Assembly: GCA_964035545.1 (NCBI GenBank)
Contig: OZ037772.1
Location: 1,391,001-1,455,000, forward strand
Length of the DNA: 64,000 bases
Direction: 5' to 3'
Origin: Bugula neritina
Lineage: Eukaryota; Bryozoa; Gymnolaemata; Cheilostomatida; Bugulidae
Made by a program: the position numbers and the translations under genes. Below are positions 31,095-42,473 of this stretch, one piece after another; positions within the stretch are counted from its first letter, which is position 1, and every line of letters starts with the position of its first letter. The notes under the pieces are model-generated. The model saw only the letters and a program-made list of their open reading frames with translations. It did no database searches and was not told where the DNA came from.

Positions 31095-31626
31095 ACTATG
31101 CTATAGATATACTATGCTATAGATATACTATACTATAGATATACTATGCTATAGATATACTATACTATAGATATACTATGCTATAGATATACTATGCTAT
31201 AGATATACTATGCTATAGATATACTATACTATATATATACTATGCTATAGATATACTATGCTATAGATATACTATACTATAGATATACTATGCTATAGAT
31301 ATAATATGCTATAGATATACTATGCTATAGATATACTATACTATAGATATACTATGCTATAGATATACTATACTATAGATATACTATGCTATAGATATAC
31401 TATGCTATAGATATACTATGCTATAGATATACTATGCTATAGATATACTATGCTATAGATATACTATACTATAGATATACTATGCTATAGATATACTATA
31501 CTATAGATATACTATGCTATAGATATACTATGCTATAGATATACTATGCTATAGATATACTATGCTATAGATATACTATGCTATAGATATACTATGCTCT
31601 AGATATACTATGCTATAGATATACTA
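31095..31626. repeat. 16-bp minisatellite right of the Polinton (starts with target duplication ACTATG)
   Basis: About 33 units of TATAGATATACTATGC and variants continue the array interrupted at 16735. ACTATG at 31095-31100 is the right target duplication. Confidence 0.95.
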
Positions 31627-31835
31627 TACAGTCCGAATATATATACTATACAGTACTAACATATATACTATACACAGTACTAAAATATTATATACTATAC
31701 AATACTAATATATATACTATACAGTACTAATATATTATATACTATACAGTACTAATATATATTATACTATACAGTACTAATATATTATATACTATACAGT
31801 ACTAATATAATAAATATACTATACACAATATATAA
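31627..31835. repeat. Degenerate TATACTATACAGTACTAATA repeats
   Basis: About eight imperfect units between the 16-bp minisatellite and VARS exon 11. Confidence 0.85.
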
Positions 31836-32090
31836 TACAAGTACCTCTACAGCCTTGGCTGCCATATCGTCACACGCCACATACCACTGTGGTTTGGGTA
31901 TCGGCTCAATGATATCTTTAGATCGACTATAACACAAGAGAACACAGTGTGGAGGTCATTGTTAACAGACAGACACACATAGTAACAGTTCAACTCAACA
32001 GCATTGTAAAATATAGTGGATATGTTAATGGAGCTAATCTTTAAAAGAACAAGAGAGGACAACTTCTATTACATTGAGATCTGTAACTAT

Positions 32091-32270
32091 GAGCCATTTT
32101 ACTTGATTTAGCACACAGAGCCATATGCCTCTAGTTTTTAGCTATTGTTCACAGTTGAGCTGCTAATTCAACATTTTAATGTAAGAAACTATACACATTA
32201 GCAGCTAAACTGTGAAAAATAGCCAAGAACCAGAGATATATGGTGTGTACTAAACTAAGTAAAATGACTC
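32091..32270. mobile_element. Fold-back MITE
   Basis: A 180-bp imperfect palindrome. The left arm GAGCCATTTTACTTGATTTA pairs with TAAACTAAGTAAAATGACTC, and the arms continue to CAGTTGAGCTGCTAAT/ATTAGCAGCTAAACTG. Non-coding. Confidence 0.7.
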
Positions 32271-32834
32271 ACAAGTAAACATGACTAGAAAAAGTTCTAA
32301 CTGGACGTGTATGAAGAGGATGTAATGGAACTTGTAGAAATCTAACAAGTTGGGATAAGATTGTAAAGAGAAGACGACTCACCTACATACAGGAACTACC
32401 ATAGAGTTGTCTTCCTTTCCTTTGTATAGCCCCAAGTCTTCCAACCTTCTCTGAACAGCTTTACGGGCATCAAACCTGCGCATGAAACTTACATGGAGTA
32501 TAAATTGCTAATAGACTCACACCTGTCACCTGCTCACACCTGTCACCTGTACACAAATGATATTAAACCACTAAAACCTATGTAGATCAATATTATCTTG
32601 CTATCAAGTTGACTAATTGTGAAACAGCCAAAATAGGAAAATAAGACCTTGTAGTGCAGTGAGCAAGGCAAGTTCAAGCCATACAACTTTAACATGTTGC
32701 ATTACAGAAGAAAGACCTGCTTCATTTTGGTAAATAACTATAAGTAATATTGGGAGTTACGCCACCTTTGAGTAACAACATGGAGTTGTGTTTCTTTTCA
32801 TAAACGCAAAAAGGTAAAAATTACTTGTTTCTTC

Positions 32835-32969
32835 GAGGTAGCACAACTCCTGATTGTGCGACATATTTCTAAGTTGATATGGTTTTTTCTTGCATTATAT
32901 ATTATATAATGCAAGGAAAAACCATATCAACTTAGAAATATGTCACACAATTAGGAGTTATGCCACCTC
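32835..32969. mobile_element. Fold-back MITE with near-perfect arms
   Basis: GAGGTAGCACAACTCCTGAT pairs with ATTAGGAGTTATGCCACCTC. The arms meet at TTGCATTATATATTATATAATGCAA, forming a hairpin of about 65 bp per arm. Confidence 0.75.
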
Positions 32970-33182
32970 TTTGTCAAAAACACGGAATACTAGATTCACA
33001 CACCAAAAAGTACTCGTTGCTATATGAATAGAGTCCAATTTAGTTCTCCCTCCGTATCTCAGTAAGCTGAGGGACCTGACACCTCAATTCATGACACAGT
33101 AGAATTCTTACCTTAGCAGAATACTATATTTAACTCACGGATCTGTTAAATTATTTTGTCCCTACACACAAAAGGCTTTGAA

Positions 33183-33885
33183 ATATGAATATACAGGACA
33201 ACAGGCTATGAATATACAGGACAACAGGCTATGAATATACAGGACAACAGGCTATGAATATACAGGACAACAGACTACGAATATACAGGACAACAGGCTA
33301 CGAATATACAGGACAACAGGCTATGAATATACAGGACAACAGGCTATGAATATACAGGACAACAGGCTATGAATATACAGGACAACGGGCTATAAATATA
33401 CAGGACAACAGGCTATGAATATACAGGACAACAGGCTATGAATATACAGGACAACAGGCTATGAATATACAGGACAACGGGCTATGAATATACAGGACAA
33501 CAGGCTATGAATATACAGGACAACGGGCTATGAATATACAGGACAACAGGCTATGAATATACAGGACAACAGGCTATGAATATACAGGACAACGGGCTAT
33601 AAATATACAGGACAACAGGCTATGAATATACAGGACAACAGGCTATGAATATACAGGAAAACAGGCTATGAATATACAGGACAACAGGCTATGAATATAC
33701 AGGACAACAGGCTATGAATATACAGGACAACAGGCTATGAATATACGGGACAACAGGCTATGAATATACAGGACAACAGGCTATGAATATACAGGACAAC
33801 AGGCTATGACTATACAGGACAACAGGCTATGAATATACAGGACAACAGGCTATGAATATACAGGACAACAGGCTATGAATATACA
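33183..33885. repeat. 23-bp minisatellite (CTATGAATATACAGGACAACAGG)
   Basis: About 30 highly uniform units lie immediately downstream of VARS exon 9, where the next exon is missing. Confidence 0.95.
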
Positions 33886-35895
33886 GGAAACAGAGCACCT
33901 GTCCCAAACTCCATCTCCACAAAGTCGTCAGCCACAATAGGTATTCTCCTGTCAGCAAAAGGATGTCTCACGAATTTCCCGTGTAAGTGTTCGTATCGGC
34001 CGTCTTCAGGGTGGACAGCCACGGCAGTGTCACCTGCAATAGTTACCAGACTTTATAGTCTCTCACAGTATTGAGTATTGATATACAATTATATATTTAC
34101 TGAGTGTTTACCAGATCCAACTTCACAGTCACTATACTCAGAGTACACAACTCCCAGTAAGTTAGTATTAAGCTAATTAACCACTAACCTCCCTATTCAC
34201 GCTTACCGTATCGTATCGTAACAGCAAATATCAGCCATTTTTACAAATGTCTGAGCTTCCTGTACGGTGTTGTGGTACGGTAGGATCAAGCACTGCTTGA
34301 TTCAAATAAGTTGCGGCGGACTCCTATTGGACAGAAAAACTTTTGCGTTTATTCATTGGATATAAATGTCCAATGTAGCGTCATAGATCGTACCTAATAG
34401 CGGACGTTGAAAACTTCAACCCGCACCTTAAACCAAAATGGAATAATAAAATTAAAGAACTTAGGCTATCTCAAGTTCTCCACTACTGCTCCTAAGTGAG
34501 AAAGTGAGAATAGTTAGAGAGATCTACTGGAGTCACTTCAACTGGCAGCAAGAGTCAGCTATTATTACGTTGCTAAGCAACAAAGCTATTAGTGACATTG
34601 ATGTCTACTAACCCAACATAGTTTCTAATCTAGTTGTGGCCACAAAGATCTCTTCGTCAGAATCTTCCACTTTATATGCAAAGGAAAGGAGAACTCCGAA
34701 CTCCACCTTCTCCTTGTAGCCCGGCACAGAGAGCATAGTCCTTCCTGTCAACTCTACTTTGTCTACCTGCAATCAGTGATACAACTCTCTCAGACTATAC
34801 AGGTCAAAGGTTAAACTGTAGTGTGTGCTTCTGAGTCACTGCGTTCCCATTCTCTTCCAATAGTTCATATAATGTATATGAATGCTCGTACAAATGAATA
34901 TGTGGCTGTGGTCTCATTGATGTATTCATTCGAAGATAGTCATAATGTAATATATCAGGCTGTGTCTGAATACTACTATTAGGTTAGTTACCACCAACAC
35001 ACAAGTCTCGCAGTGAATAAACAGTTGACGTACACACAGCCGGGAGTCAGACTGATACTGTACGATATACCTCAATATCAGAGACGGCAGAGTTGAGAGT
35101 ACAGGACCAGTTGATCAGTCGGTTAGCTCTGTAGATCACACCTTTCTCGTGCATTCTGATAAACGCTTCGTTCACCGCTTTCAAAGATTTCTAATAAACA
35201 ATTATATATGAGTCATGTGTCAAGTGTGAACTGATTGGAGACCAGGCCTCATGATTAACCAATCATAGAGAGGATAACACGCTGAGTCAGTAAACAGCCG
35301 ACACGGCATATAGACTCCACTACTCAAACATAATATATGTATAGAGAGGATAACTCCTCACCTCATCCATAGTGAACGTAGTTCTGTCCCAGTCATAAGA
35401 CCCGCCCACTTTCCTCAACTGATGGTAGATTCTGCCTCCTTTTCTATAGAAATTTTATAATAACACTGACCAATCGTTGTGCTGCAAAACTTAGTTATAT
35501 TAGCAATTTAAATAATGAGACCAATGATAGAGTGTGATGAAGTAAACCTATATTTAACTTTTCGTATATTCAATTATATATAAGAATTTTATCATATTAA
35601 CGCTATTATATTATCTTATATCAAACTGTAGCAACTGCACACCAATAAGATAAAATAAAAACTCAAACCCAAATACTAAGTCGCTATGAAATGCATTTTC
35701 AAGATAAAATATTCCCTTACTGGTTCTTCCAGTCCCACACTCGTCTCACAAACTCATCTCGTCCCAAATCGTGTCAAGTTTTATTCTCTTCTCTAGTGCG
35801 TTTTTTCTCGACGACAACTTGAGTGGCTATTCCTGCGTGGTCACATCCGGGTACAAACAGTGTCACCTTCCCATTCATCCGGTGCCTGACAATAC

Positions 35896-35985
35896 AACAG
35901 AACTGACACCTGCAGACACCTGACAACACAATCATATCAGACACCTGCAGACACCTGACAACGCGAGCATATCAGACACCTGTAG
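35896..35985. repeat. 42-bp tandem repeat, about 2 copies
   Basis: ACACCTGCAGACACCTGACA plus ACACAATCATATCAG repeats upstream of VARS exon 5. Confidence 0.7.
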
Positions 35986-36702
35986 ATATTCTGGAAAGGT
36001 GCTGAGAGAAATATCTGTGGTTGAAACAACATCAATATAATAGATGAATGACTTATGCCAACCGGTACTTAACACAAATTTTCTCAGCATTCAAAAAAGA
36101 ATTAACAGGGGGATGTTCATAGCCTGTCTGTGGAATATGTCAGAGTGACTTGGCAAGATGCCGAAATGTCATGTAGTCACCACCAGAGGAATGGTGTCTA
36201 CTGTTACCTGCTATAAGCTACGTACACCACCAGTTTAGTGACTAGGTAAGTACGGAGTTGTCTCATCTATATGAATGAACATCTCACCACCAAACTATCG
36301 CATCCTCAACCGCCCCCGTGAGGGCATGTCCTAGGTGAAGAGTCCCGGTCACATTAGGGGGAGGGATCATGATGATAAACTTCTCTTCAGGTGTGAGTTT
36401 CAGCACATCTCTACCTGTTACAAAGCAACCAATCACATCTCTCTCGGTTACAAAGTAAAAAGCAACCAATCACAGTACCTGTTACAACAGAGTAACAAAT
36501 CACACCTCTACGTGTTAGAAGTAACCAATCATATTATAGACTTTACTATGATGAGAAGTGTACCTTTGAGATTATACTCAGGTTTGAAGAATCCTTCCTT
36601 CTCCCACCAAGAGTACCAGGCAGCTTCCACATAGGACGGGGAGTAAGAATCAGGCATGGGACACGTCGTGTCTAGAATAATAGAAAACTATACAGTATAG
36701 GG

Positions 36703-36880
36703 GAGCAGCTGTGGTCTAGGGGTTAGAGCGTTTGTCTAGTGAACATGAAGCCATTGTTTGACAAAGGCCATTGGTGACGTTAGGAAGAGCATCCAGTCAT
36801 AATTGCTCCTCTGCCACATCTAAATAAGTCCTTGGCCCTTTCTAACAAAATCCCTTTCCACCAGGAGTCTCTCATAAGGA
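36703..36880 (+). repeat. tRNA-derived SINE
   Basis: It has a tRNA-like head (GCTGTGGTCTAGGGGTTAGA as A-box region), and the body motif GACGTTAGGAAGAGCATCCA resembles the conserved GTTAGGAAGGGCATCC segment of metazoan SINEs. The B-box is degraded. Confidence 0.55.
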
Positions 36881-38305
36881 TGGTGACTATACACTGATAT
36901 CTAGATATACTAAGTTGAGACTTGTCTTCTACTGGTCCATACAGTTCAAATGTGATAAACACATGTATAAATACAATAATCTATTCATAGCCCATAGTCT
37001 AACCACCAACAAGGACGAATAAATAAGACGGTGGCCTGACACTACTACTACAACTTATATAACTTATACACAGCAGACTGTTAGGAGTATTTGAATCTGA
37101 GGCTATCCAATGTATGAGTAGGGCAGCCCTAAATGTAGGATATTGGAATACGATGTCTTATTACTTCAGTCTAAAGCAGTTCTTATACCTTCACGATGTT
37201 CAGTCAGAAATTCAATTTTGATGAGTTGTATTTCATTGTAAAAGCCAATCATAAAAATTTTTGCTTTGTGCATGCTTAATCAAATAATTTTAGAGTAACA
37301 ATCAAAGGGAATGATAACTCCTTTAGATATGGGGTATTCATGTTTATAATTACATCGGCTGTCTTTTTCAATTATCACTTTTATGCTGTCAACTTAATTT
37401 ATTACGTTTTCAAAGGGCATCAAATAGTGATTAAGCGAGTTATATTTGAGTATTGCAGAGTGAGCTTCCTTATTAATATGATTTCAACAATTTTAAGTAA
37501 GACTATAGAGGGGCGGGAAACACTGAACTCCTTTAAGTAAAGATAGAAACGCAACTTCAGTTTAAACTGCTTACACACATAACTGTGTGTTCACTACCGA
37601 GCAGTGTACACTGATAAATCAGTGCTTCAACTGAAACTTGTAAGTAAAGGAATGAAGAGCTCAATTGAGTATAAAATGTAGAGAATAATTGAACTGAACC
37701 TTTTTTATGGCCAACTGGTGTGTCCACGTTATACGTTACTACAGCCTTCTCCTTTTTCTCTTTCACTTTTTTCTAGAAAAAAAATCAAATTTGAAGAAAA
37801 TAAAATGGAAATTGTTAGCTACAGATAGACAACTTCCAGGTAAAAGTACAGCCATACAGTCGCAATACGAATATGTAATTCAAGTAACACTTTCATGTAG
37901 AAGTACAACCATAAATATGAATAGAAAGTAACACAAGTATATACATTTAGGAGCAGTAGTGTAGAAATCGAGATAGCCTAGGTTCTTAAATCTTATTATC
38001 AAATTTTGGTTTAGGCTTTGGGTTGAAATTCTCACAAGAACATAACTTCTTATGCTACATTTCTAATCTAGAACACAGGCTTTCTCAATTTCTCCATTAC
38101 TGCACCTACCTCAGTATATATAGAACCTGTAACTAACTAAACAGACAACTCAGTAGTCAGTCGTGGCAGACTCTGCCTTCTATTTAGCCTGCTTAGCTTG
38201 AAACTTGGCTAGCTTAGCAGCTTTAGCAACTTCTTTCTTCAACTCTTTCTCAGATTTCACCTTGACCTCGCCAGTTGGCGCATCACCAAGGTTCACTTCC
38301 GACAT

Positions 38306-39320
38306 GTTCGTTTATTGTGAGACTTTCCTTAAAACACAATCAGCCGGCATGGAACTAATAGATATCTCAATACTAAACATACAAACTACTGACCCAGTAT
38401 AGTAATAGACAGATATCTTAATACTAATAATATAAACTAATGGCTCAATATTGCGTTAGTTATGCGTGGGGGTTCACTGATAAACGCCTATAAACCACAC
38501 GGTCCAATAATGAAAGACTGTGACTTTTCACGAACAGACATCTCATCTCTGATTCTGATGAAAAATCACGAAATTTTCAGACAATCGATACTGCATTTCA
38601 CATAATAATAATAATCATATTGTCATTTGAAAGATTCTGCTAAAATCAAAGTGCCGATGTTAATCACAAGGTCAACCATAAATGACTCAGTCTGATGACT
38701 GACGGTTATGCTTAATGATTAATTAGTAATATGAATAGATTGCAAGTGATCAGCATGATGATGATGATTATTGCTTCTCACCATCAAAGGTCAAACTTTG
38801 TAATTGCAGCTTGAAATGTAAAATTAAATAATATTACTTTTATTTAATCATACAAGTATAACTTACTATCATAACAACATTCAACTTTATGTAGTCATTA
38901 TGAACATGATAGCGGTTTACCTTTTACTTTAGGTGATAATTATACCATTCACGATTATCATTATGTCTACCATTATGATTATCTCAACTTTAACTTATCA
39001 ATTACGATAATTAACCATTTATTTTTAATGATGAAAATTTAAATCATTGAATTACCATTAAAAATGATTTAATTTCACACTTTTATTATCATAACTATGA
39101 AATTATTATTAATAGGCATATTTGATTTTTAGATTACAATAATAATTATCAAATCATGGTATAGAATTAAATAATTATTATAGTTAATATTATTATAAAT
39201 ATAATTAATATAATTGTATTTATTGAAACTAAAATAATAAGGTAAACTAAATGAATTATCGACATGAGTATGAGTATGAGTAGGCCACAACTAGAAGGTG
39301 CAGCAGCAATTTGAGATCCC
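38306..39320. other. AT-rich intergenic region upstream of VARS
   Basis: No coding signal. Many ATTATCATTATGATTATC-like motifs. The VARS promoter would be expected here but no clear element is visible. Confidence 0.5.
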
Positions 39321-39680
39321 CGTTTGCAATACCTCATCAAAGATATAGAACAGGTGCAAAATAATGCAATCAGATTCATTGCTAAATTGAAAGGCAGAGA
39401 CAGTATCACTGTGGCACGTGACAAACTAAACCTAGAGTCTCTCCCCGACAGACGCTTCAAGCTGAGGCACAAGTTACTGTTGCGACTTCTATCTAATGAG
39501 GGAAATCAGGCATTTCTAACATACTCCTATGAACTGATGAACAGTAAAACCTAAAATACTAGGTTTACTAAGGCATCAAGCAGGGACGATCCCCCAACCA
39601 TTTTTGCAAAATCAGCAGCCTACTACAGCAGCTTCTTTCCAAAAACAGCCCGGGAGCTTAAGTCTATGCTAAATAAGTAG
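39321..39680 (+). pseudogene. LINE (non-LTR retrotransposon) RT C-terminal fragment
   Basis: The reading frame gives the typical end of a LINE reverse transcriptase (QNNAIRFIAKLKGRDSI, then LESLPDRRFKLRHKLLLRLL). After a stop and frame change at about 39554, it continues with YYSSFFPKTARELKSMLNK before a final TAG. Only this tail survives. Confidence 0.65.
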
Positions 39681-41422
39681 TCAATACACCAGAGTTGTAT
39701 ATGTGCAACATACTGAAAATACTTGCTAGCCTGTAATCGGCAACTGTAGAGGTGTGCCTCTTGCTACATGCTCTAATGCGTGTAAGAGGTAAGAAGACTA
39801 TCAATATGACTATCAATATTAGTAGGAGTACCCAAGTACCAGTAGACATAGTAGCTGTAGAAAGTCTATCCCAATCAGTAACTGTGTCTGTAAGCCGTGA
39901 GGGCTGAGACTATAACTAGGAATATAAAAAACTATAACTTGAGTATAACTAATTGAAGGTGAGTTAACATAAATTAAAAAATAATAAATAAAATTACTAC
40001 AAAATCAAAATGAAATATGCATTATAAATATTTATATTTTTATTTTATAATAATTTTTTAATTTATTTATATCATTTTACTTAGGTTCATCACCTTTCAT
40101 TATGATTAATGAAATTCATAAATCATATTCATAACGATAATGATAATCACTTAAAAAAAATTGATAAACCCATAATGATAATCATAATGATTATATTTAT
40201 TATTATCATTTATCGCTTATCAGTGATAATCATAATCATAATGATAATCTTGATCATAATCAATATGAATATCAATATCATGTTATACTTATTCAATAAT
40301 TAAAATTGATTGATTCTTATTCATATTAATAATGAATAAAAAATTATATTAACACTATAACTTACTTAATTAGAGTATTACTATTAGTATTACTATTACT
40401 ATTAGTATTACTTACAACTTGCTTATGCAAGGGAATTAAATCTTTAAAGCGTAGCATCCTTTTCAAGCAAAATAAGGATAATAAGTTTCGTCAAATTGAG
40501 TTAAAAACTACAACTTATAAGTCACAAGTATAAAGCAACTTATGCTCAGTCATCACTAATCCTAGTGGGTACGGCAAGCATATAGCATAATTTATTTCAC
40601 AATGCGACAAGATTATCTAGACGGTGCGCTTACGCCTCTCATTGTACTTAAGCAATATCCAATTGTACGGTTTTTATGACTTTATAATCTGTTTTTGAGA
40701 AGCAAGGCTAGATAGAAGTTAATGATCGATATTGACTCGCTAAGAGTTTTCATGTAAACCCGCAAACTACAACTTTTAACTTGACCGCAAAGCTGGAAGT
40801 ACGATAAGCGTCGCCGTATTGATTTCAGGCGAATTTTAGTTGATTTCTTTCAAACTGCTGAGAAGTAATATTTGCTTCCATTTTATGTCTGTATCAGCCA
40901 TCAGGGCTATCGCGATACAATTATAAATGTTCTTAATTCAATCAATATTATGAAATAATTAATGTAGGAAATTCAATTTTGACTATATAGAATAATCTCA
41001 ATCTAAATAAGTATTATTTATTTATTGTAACACTTGCACATCGTCTTACTCTTACTCTTAGTCAGATAACATAGTACATACTCATACTGATACTCAATCC
41101 CATACTCAATCTCATACTGAGTCTGATACTCATAGTCATAGTGATGGTCTTTGCCAGATTATTGCTAGATAATTTAAGCTAGTACTTGTACTACTACTAG
41201 TAGTACTAGTACTAGTAGTACTACTACTAGTAGTAGTACTAATAATCACAGTACTAAATACTACTAATAGTAATAGTATTACTATTAGAGTAATACTAAT
41301 ACTAATAGTAATACTACCACTAGTAGTAGCAGTAGTGCTAGTAGTAGTAGGCTACATGATGATGATCATTATGATTATGATTATGAAGATGGTTATTACT
41401 ATAACTATTACGGTATGAGTAT
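39681..41422. other. AT-rich intergenic region with microsatellites
   Basis: No gene found. It contains repeated ATAATGATAATCATAATGAT runs (40130-40290) and TACTAGTAG/TAATAGTA trinucleotide-like tracts (41185-41355). Confidence 0.6.
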
Positions 41423-41704
41423 TGTAATGGGGCGTGGTTTACGCCTCATGCGTATCCCCCTGCCAATCAGAGAGTGATGGGTAATTATTGGATGAAGCCA
41501 AGCAGAACAATTTATATTAGTTAGTTAGTTAGCGTATACTTGCCGTGATGTAAAGTAACCTAGTACCAATACTTATAGAGATTTTTACGCCATTTATTAC
41601 AGTTTTATAATAAAGTCTTACACACGAAAATATCAGTGAATTGCTTGTGACTAGATGCATATTGCTCACTAGAAGCCCACACAAACATTGTGCTTCGCAC
41701 AACA
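41423..41704 (+). repeat. Candidate 5' LTR of the Ty3/Gypsy element
   Basis: Bounded by TGTAATGG...GCACAACA (TG...CA), with an AATAAA at about 41609 and a primer-binding-site candidate right after. No second copy was seen downstream, so the LTR ends are unconfirmed. Confidence 0.45.
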
Positions 41705-41705
41705 G

Positions 41706-41723
41706 TGGTGGCAGCGGTGGGAT
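41706..41723 (+). promoter_or_regulatory. Candidate tRNA primer-binding site
   Basis: TGGTGGCAGCGGTGGGAT begins with TGG, complementary to a tRNA CCA end, 1 bp after the candidate LTR. Confidence 0.5.
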
Positions 41724-41756
41724 GTTTCTAGCTGAGACAATGAAGAGACGGAGAAT

Positions 41757-42473
41757 ATGACAGAGCACACAACGAAGCACCCGGGAGGTAAGCCAGCCAA
41801 TTTCTTGCATATGGAGGAGGTGTATAGAAGTAAACTGACCGCTCCCACCTTCACGGGTGTAGAAGACATAGAGCAATTCATTGAAGAATTCCACGATGTA
41901 GCAAACGTCGCTCAATGGCCGCCACAAGTAGCCCTCGTCAAGCTGCGGGAAGTATCGACGGAGCGCGCTAGACCGTTTGGACAAGGACGGAGCGTGGCGG
42001 AAATATTCACTACACTACGGGGCCGTTTTGGCATCCCCGCTCTGGAAGCCAGAGCCCGTCTACAGGTGCTACGCCAGGCGGAAAGCACTCCGCTCCGCGA
42101 CCACGTTGCCTTAGTGAAGAGGCTGGCGCTGAGCGCTTCAAGCGACCTGCCAGAAGCACACCGACGGTACTTTACTCTCATTGACTTTATGCAATCCCTA
42201 AAGGATGTGGGCCTTTGCCATCAACTACAGGCAAAGGGAGTGACCACTCTAGAAAGTGCCCTACAAGTCGGAGAAGACTACCTCTGGGCCGAACGGTTAC
42301 ATACCGGGAAACCAGAAAGCACACAAGTCACCGCGGAGATAGCCCAATCACTCGGAGGGAAGATGGGCCAGCTGAGTACCAGGCTGAAACAGATGGCAAA
42401 GACTCTTACTAATGCCGGGCCCCCTAATCAAGGACAAAAGAGAAAGACTACCCGGAGTGAGAGCAACAACTAG
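41757..42473 (+). CDS. gag: Ty3/Gypsy Gag
   Basis: 238 aa. Helical Gag/retrotransposon capsid core (for example APTFTGVEDIEQFIEEFHDV and DFMQSLKDVGLCHQLQAKGV), with a basic C-terminus. No CCHC zinc knuckle is present. The frame ends in a single TAG (42471-42473), and the same frame stays open beyond it into the protease. GC-rich compared with the host. Confidence 0.8.
   Translation: MTEHTTKHPGGKPANFLHMEEVYRSKLTAPTFTGVEDIEQFIEEFHDVANVAQWPPQVALVKLREVSTERARPFGQGRSVAEIFTTLRGRFGIPALEARARLQVLRQAESTPLRDHVALVKRLALSASSDLPEAHRRYFTLIDFMQSLKDVGLCHQLQAKGVTTLESALQVGEDYLWAERLHTGKPESTQVTAEIAQSLGGKMGQLSTRLKQMAKTLTNAGPPNQGQKRKTTRSESNN

Larger units (their letters stand above)
13786..38305 (-). pseudogene. VARS: Valyl-tRNA synthetase, truncated and disrupted
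   Basis: Exons on the minus strand: 38305-38180, 37772-37700, 36671-36564, 36414-36288, 35885-35721, 35443-35362, 35190-35071, 34766-34613, 34033-33899, 32475-32383, 31926-31845, 16460-16299, 14438-14333 and 13982-13786. They encode the lysine-rich N-terminal extension, the class I signature [29 protein letters not shown], the CP1 editing domain (VATTR...[13 protein letters not shown]) and the VARS block [14 protein letters not shown]. Splice sites and phases agree across nearly all joins. Breaks: TAG at 38182-38180; TGA at 35776-35774, where an Arg is expected; TAG at 13935-13933 just after DTWFSSGIFPF; no exon for the segment between EFGTG and FDARKAV, where phases also clash; and no KMSKS or anticodon-binding part in the window. 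The 11845-31 kb gap between exons 11 and 12 is the intron hosting the Polinton. It looks like a decaying duplicate; assembly error is the alternative. Confidence 0.8.

Noticed and set aside
33183-33885. Regular short repeats resembling a CRISPR array
   Set aside because: Units are directly contiguous with no unique spacers, and the context is an animal intron; it is a minisatellite. The same applies to 12547-12870 and 13095-13735.
36703-36775. Functional tRNA gene
   Set aside because: Has an A-box-like head but no proper B-box or cloverleaf, and is followed by a SINE body motif.
13933-38182. Alternative genetic code reading TAG/TGA as sense
   Set aside because: The TRIM-like and Polinton genes use normal stops, and the VARS stops come with missing exons, so decay explains them better.
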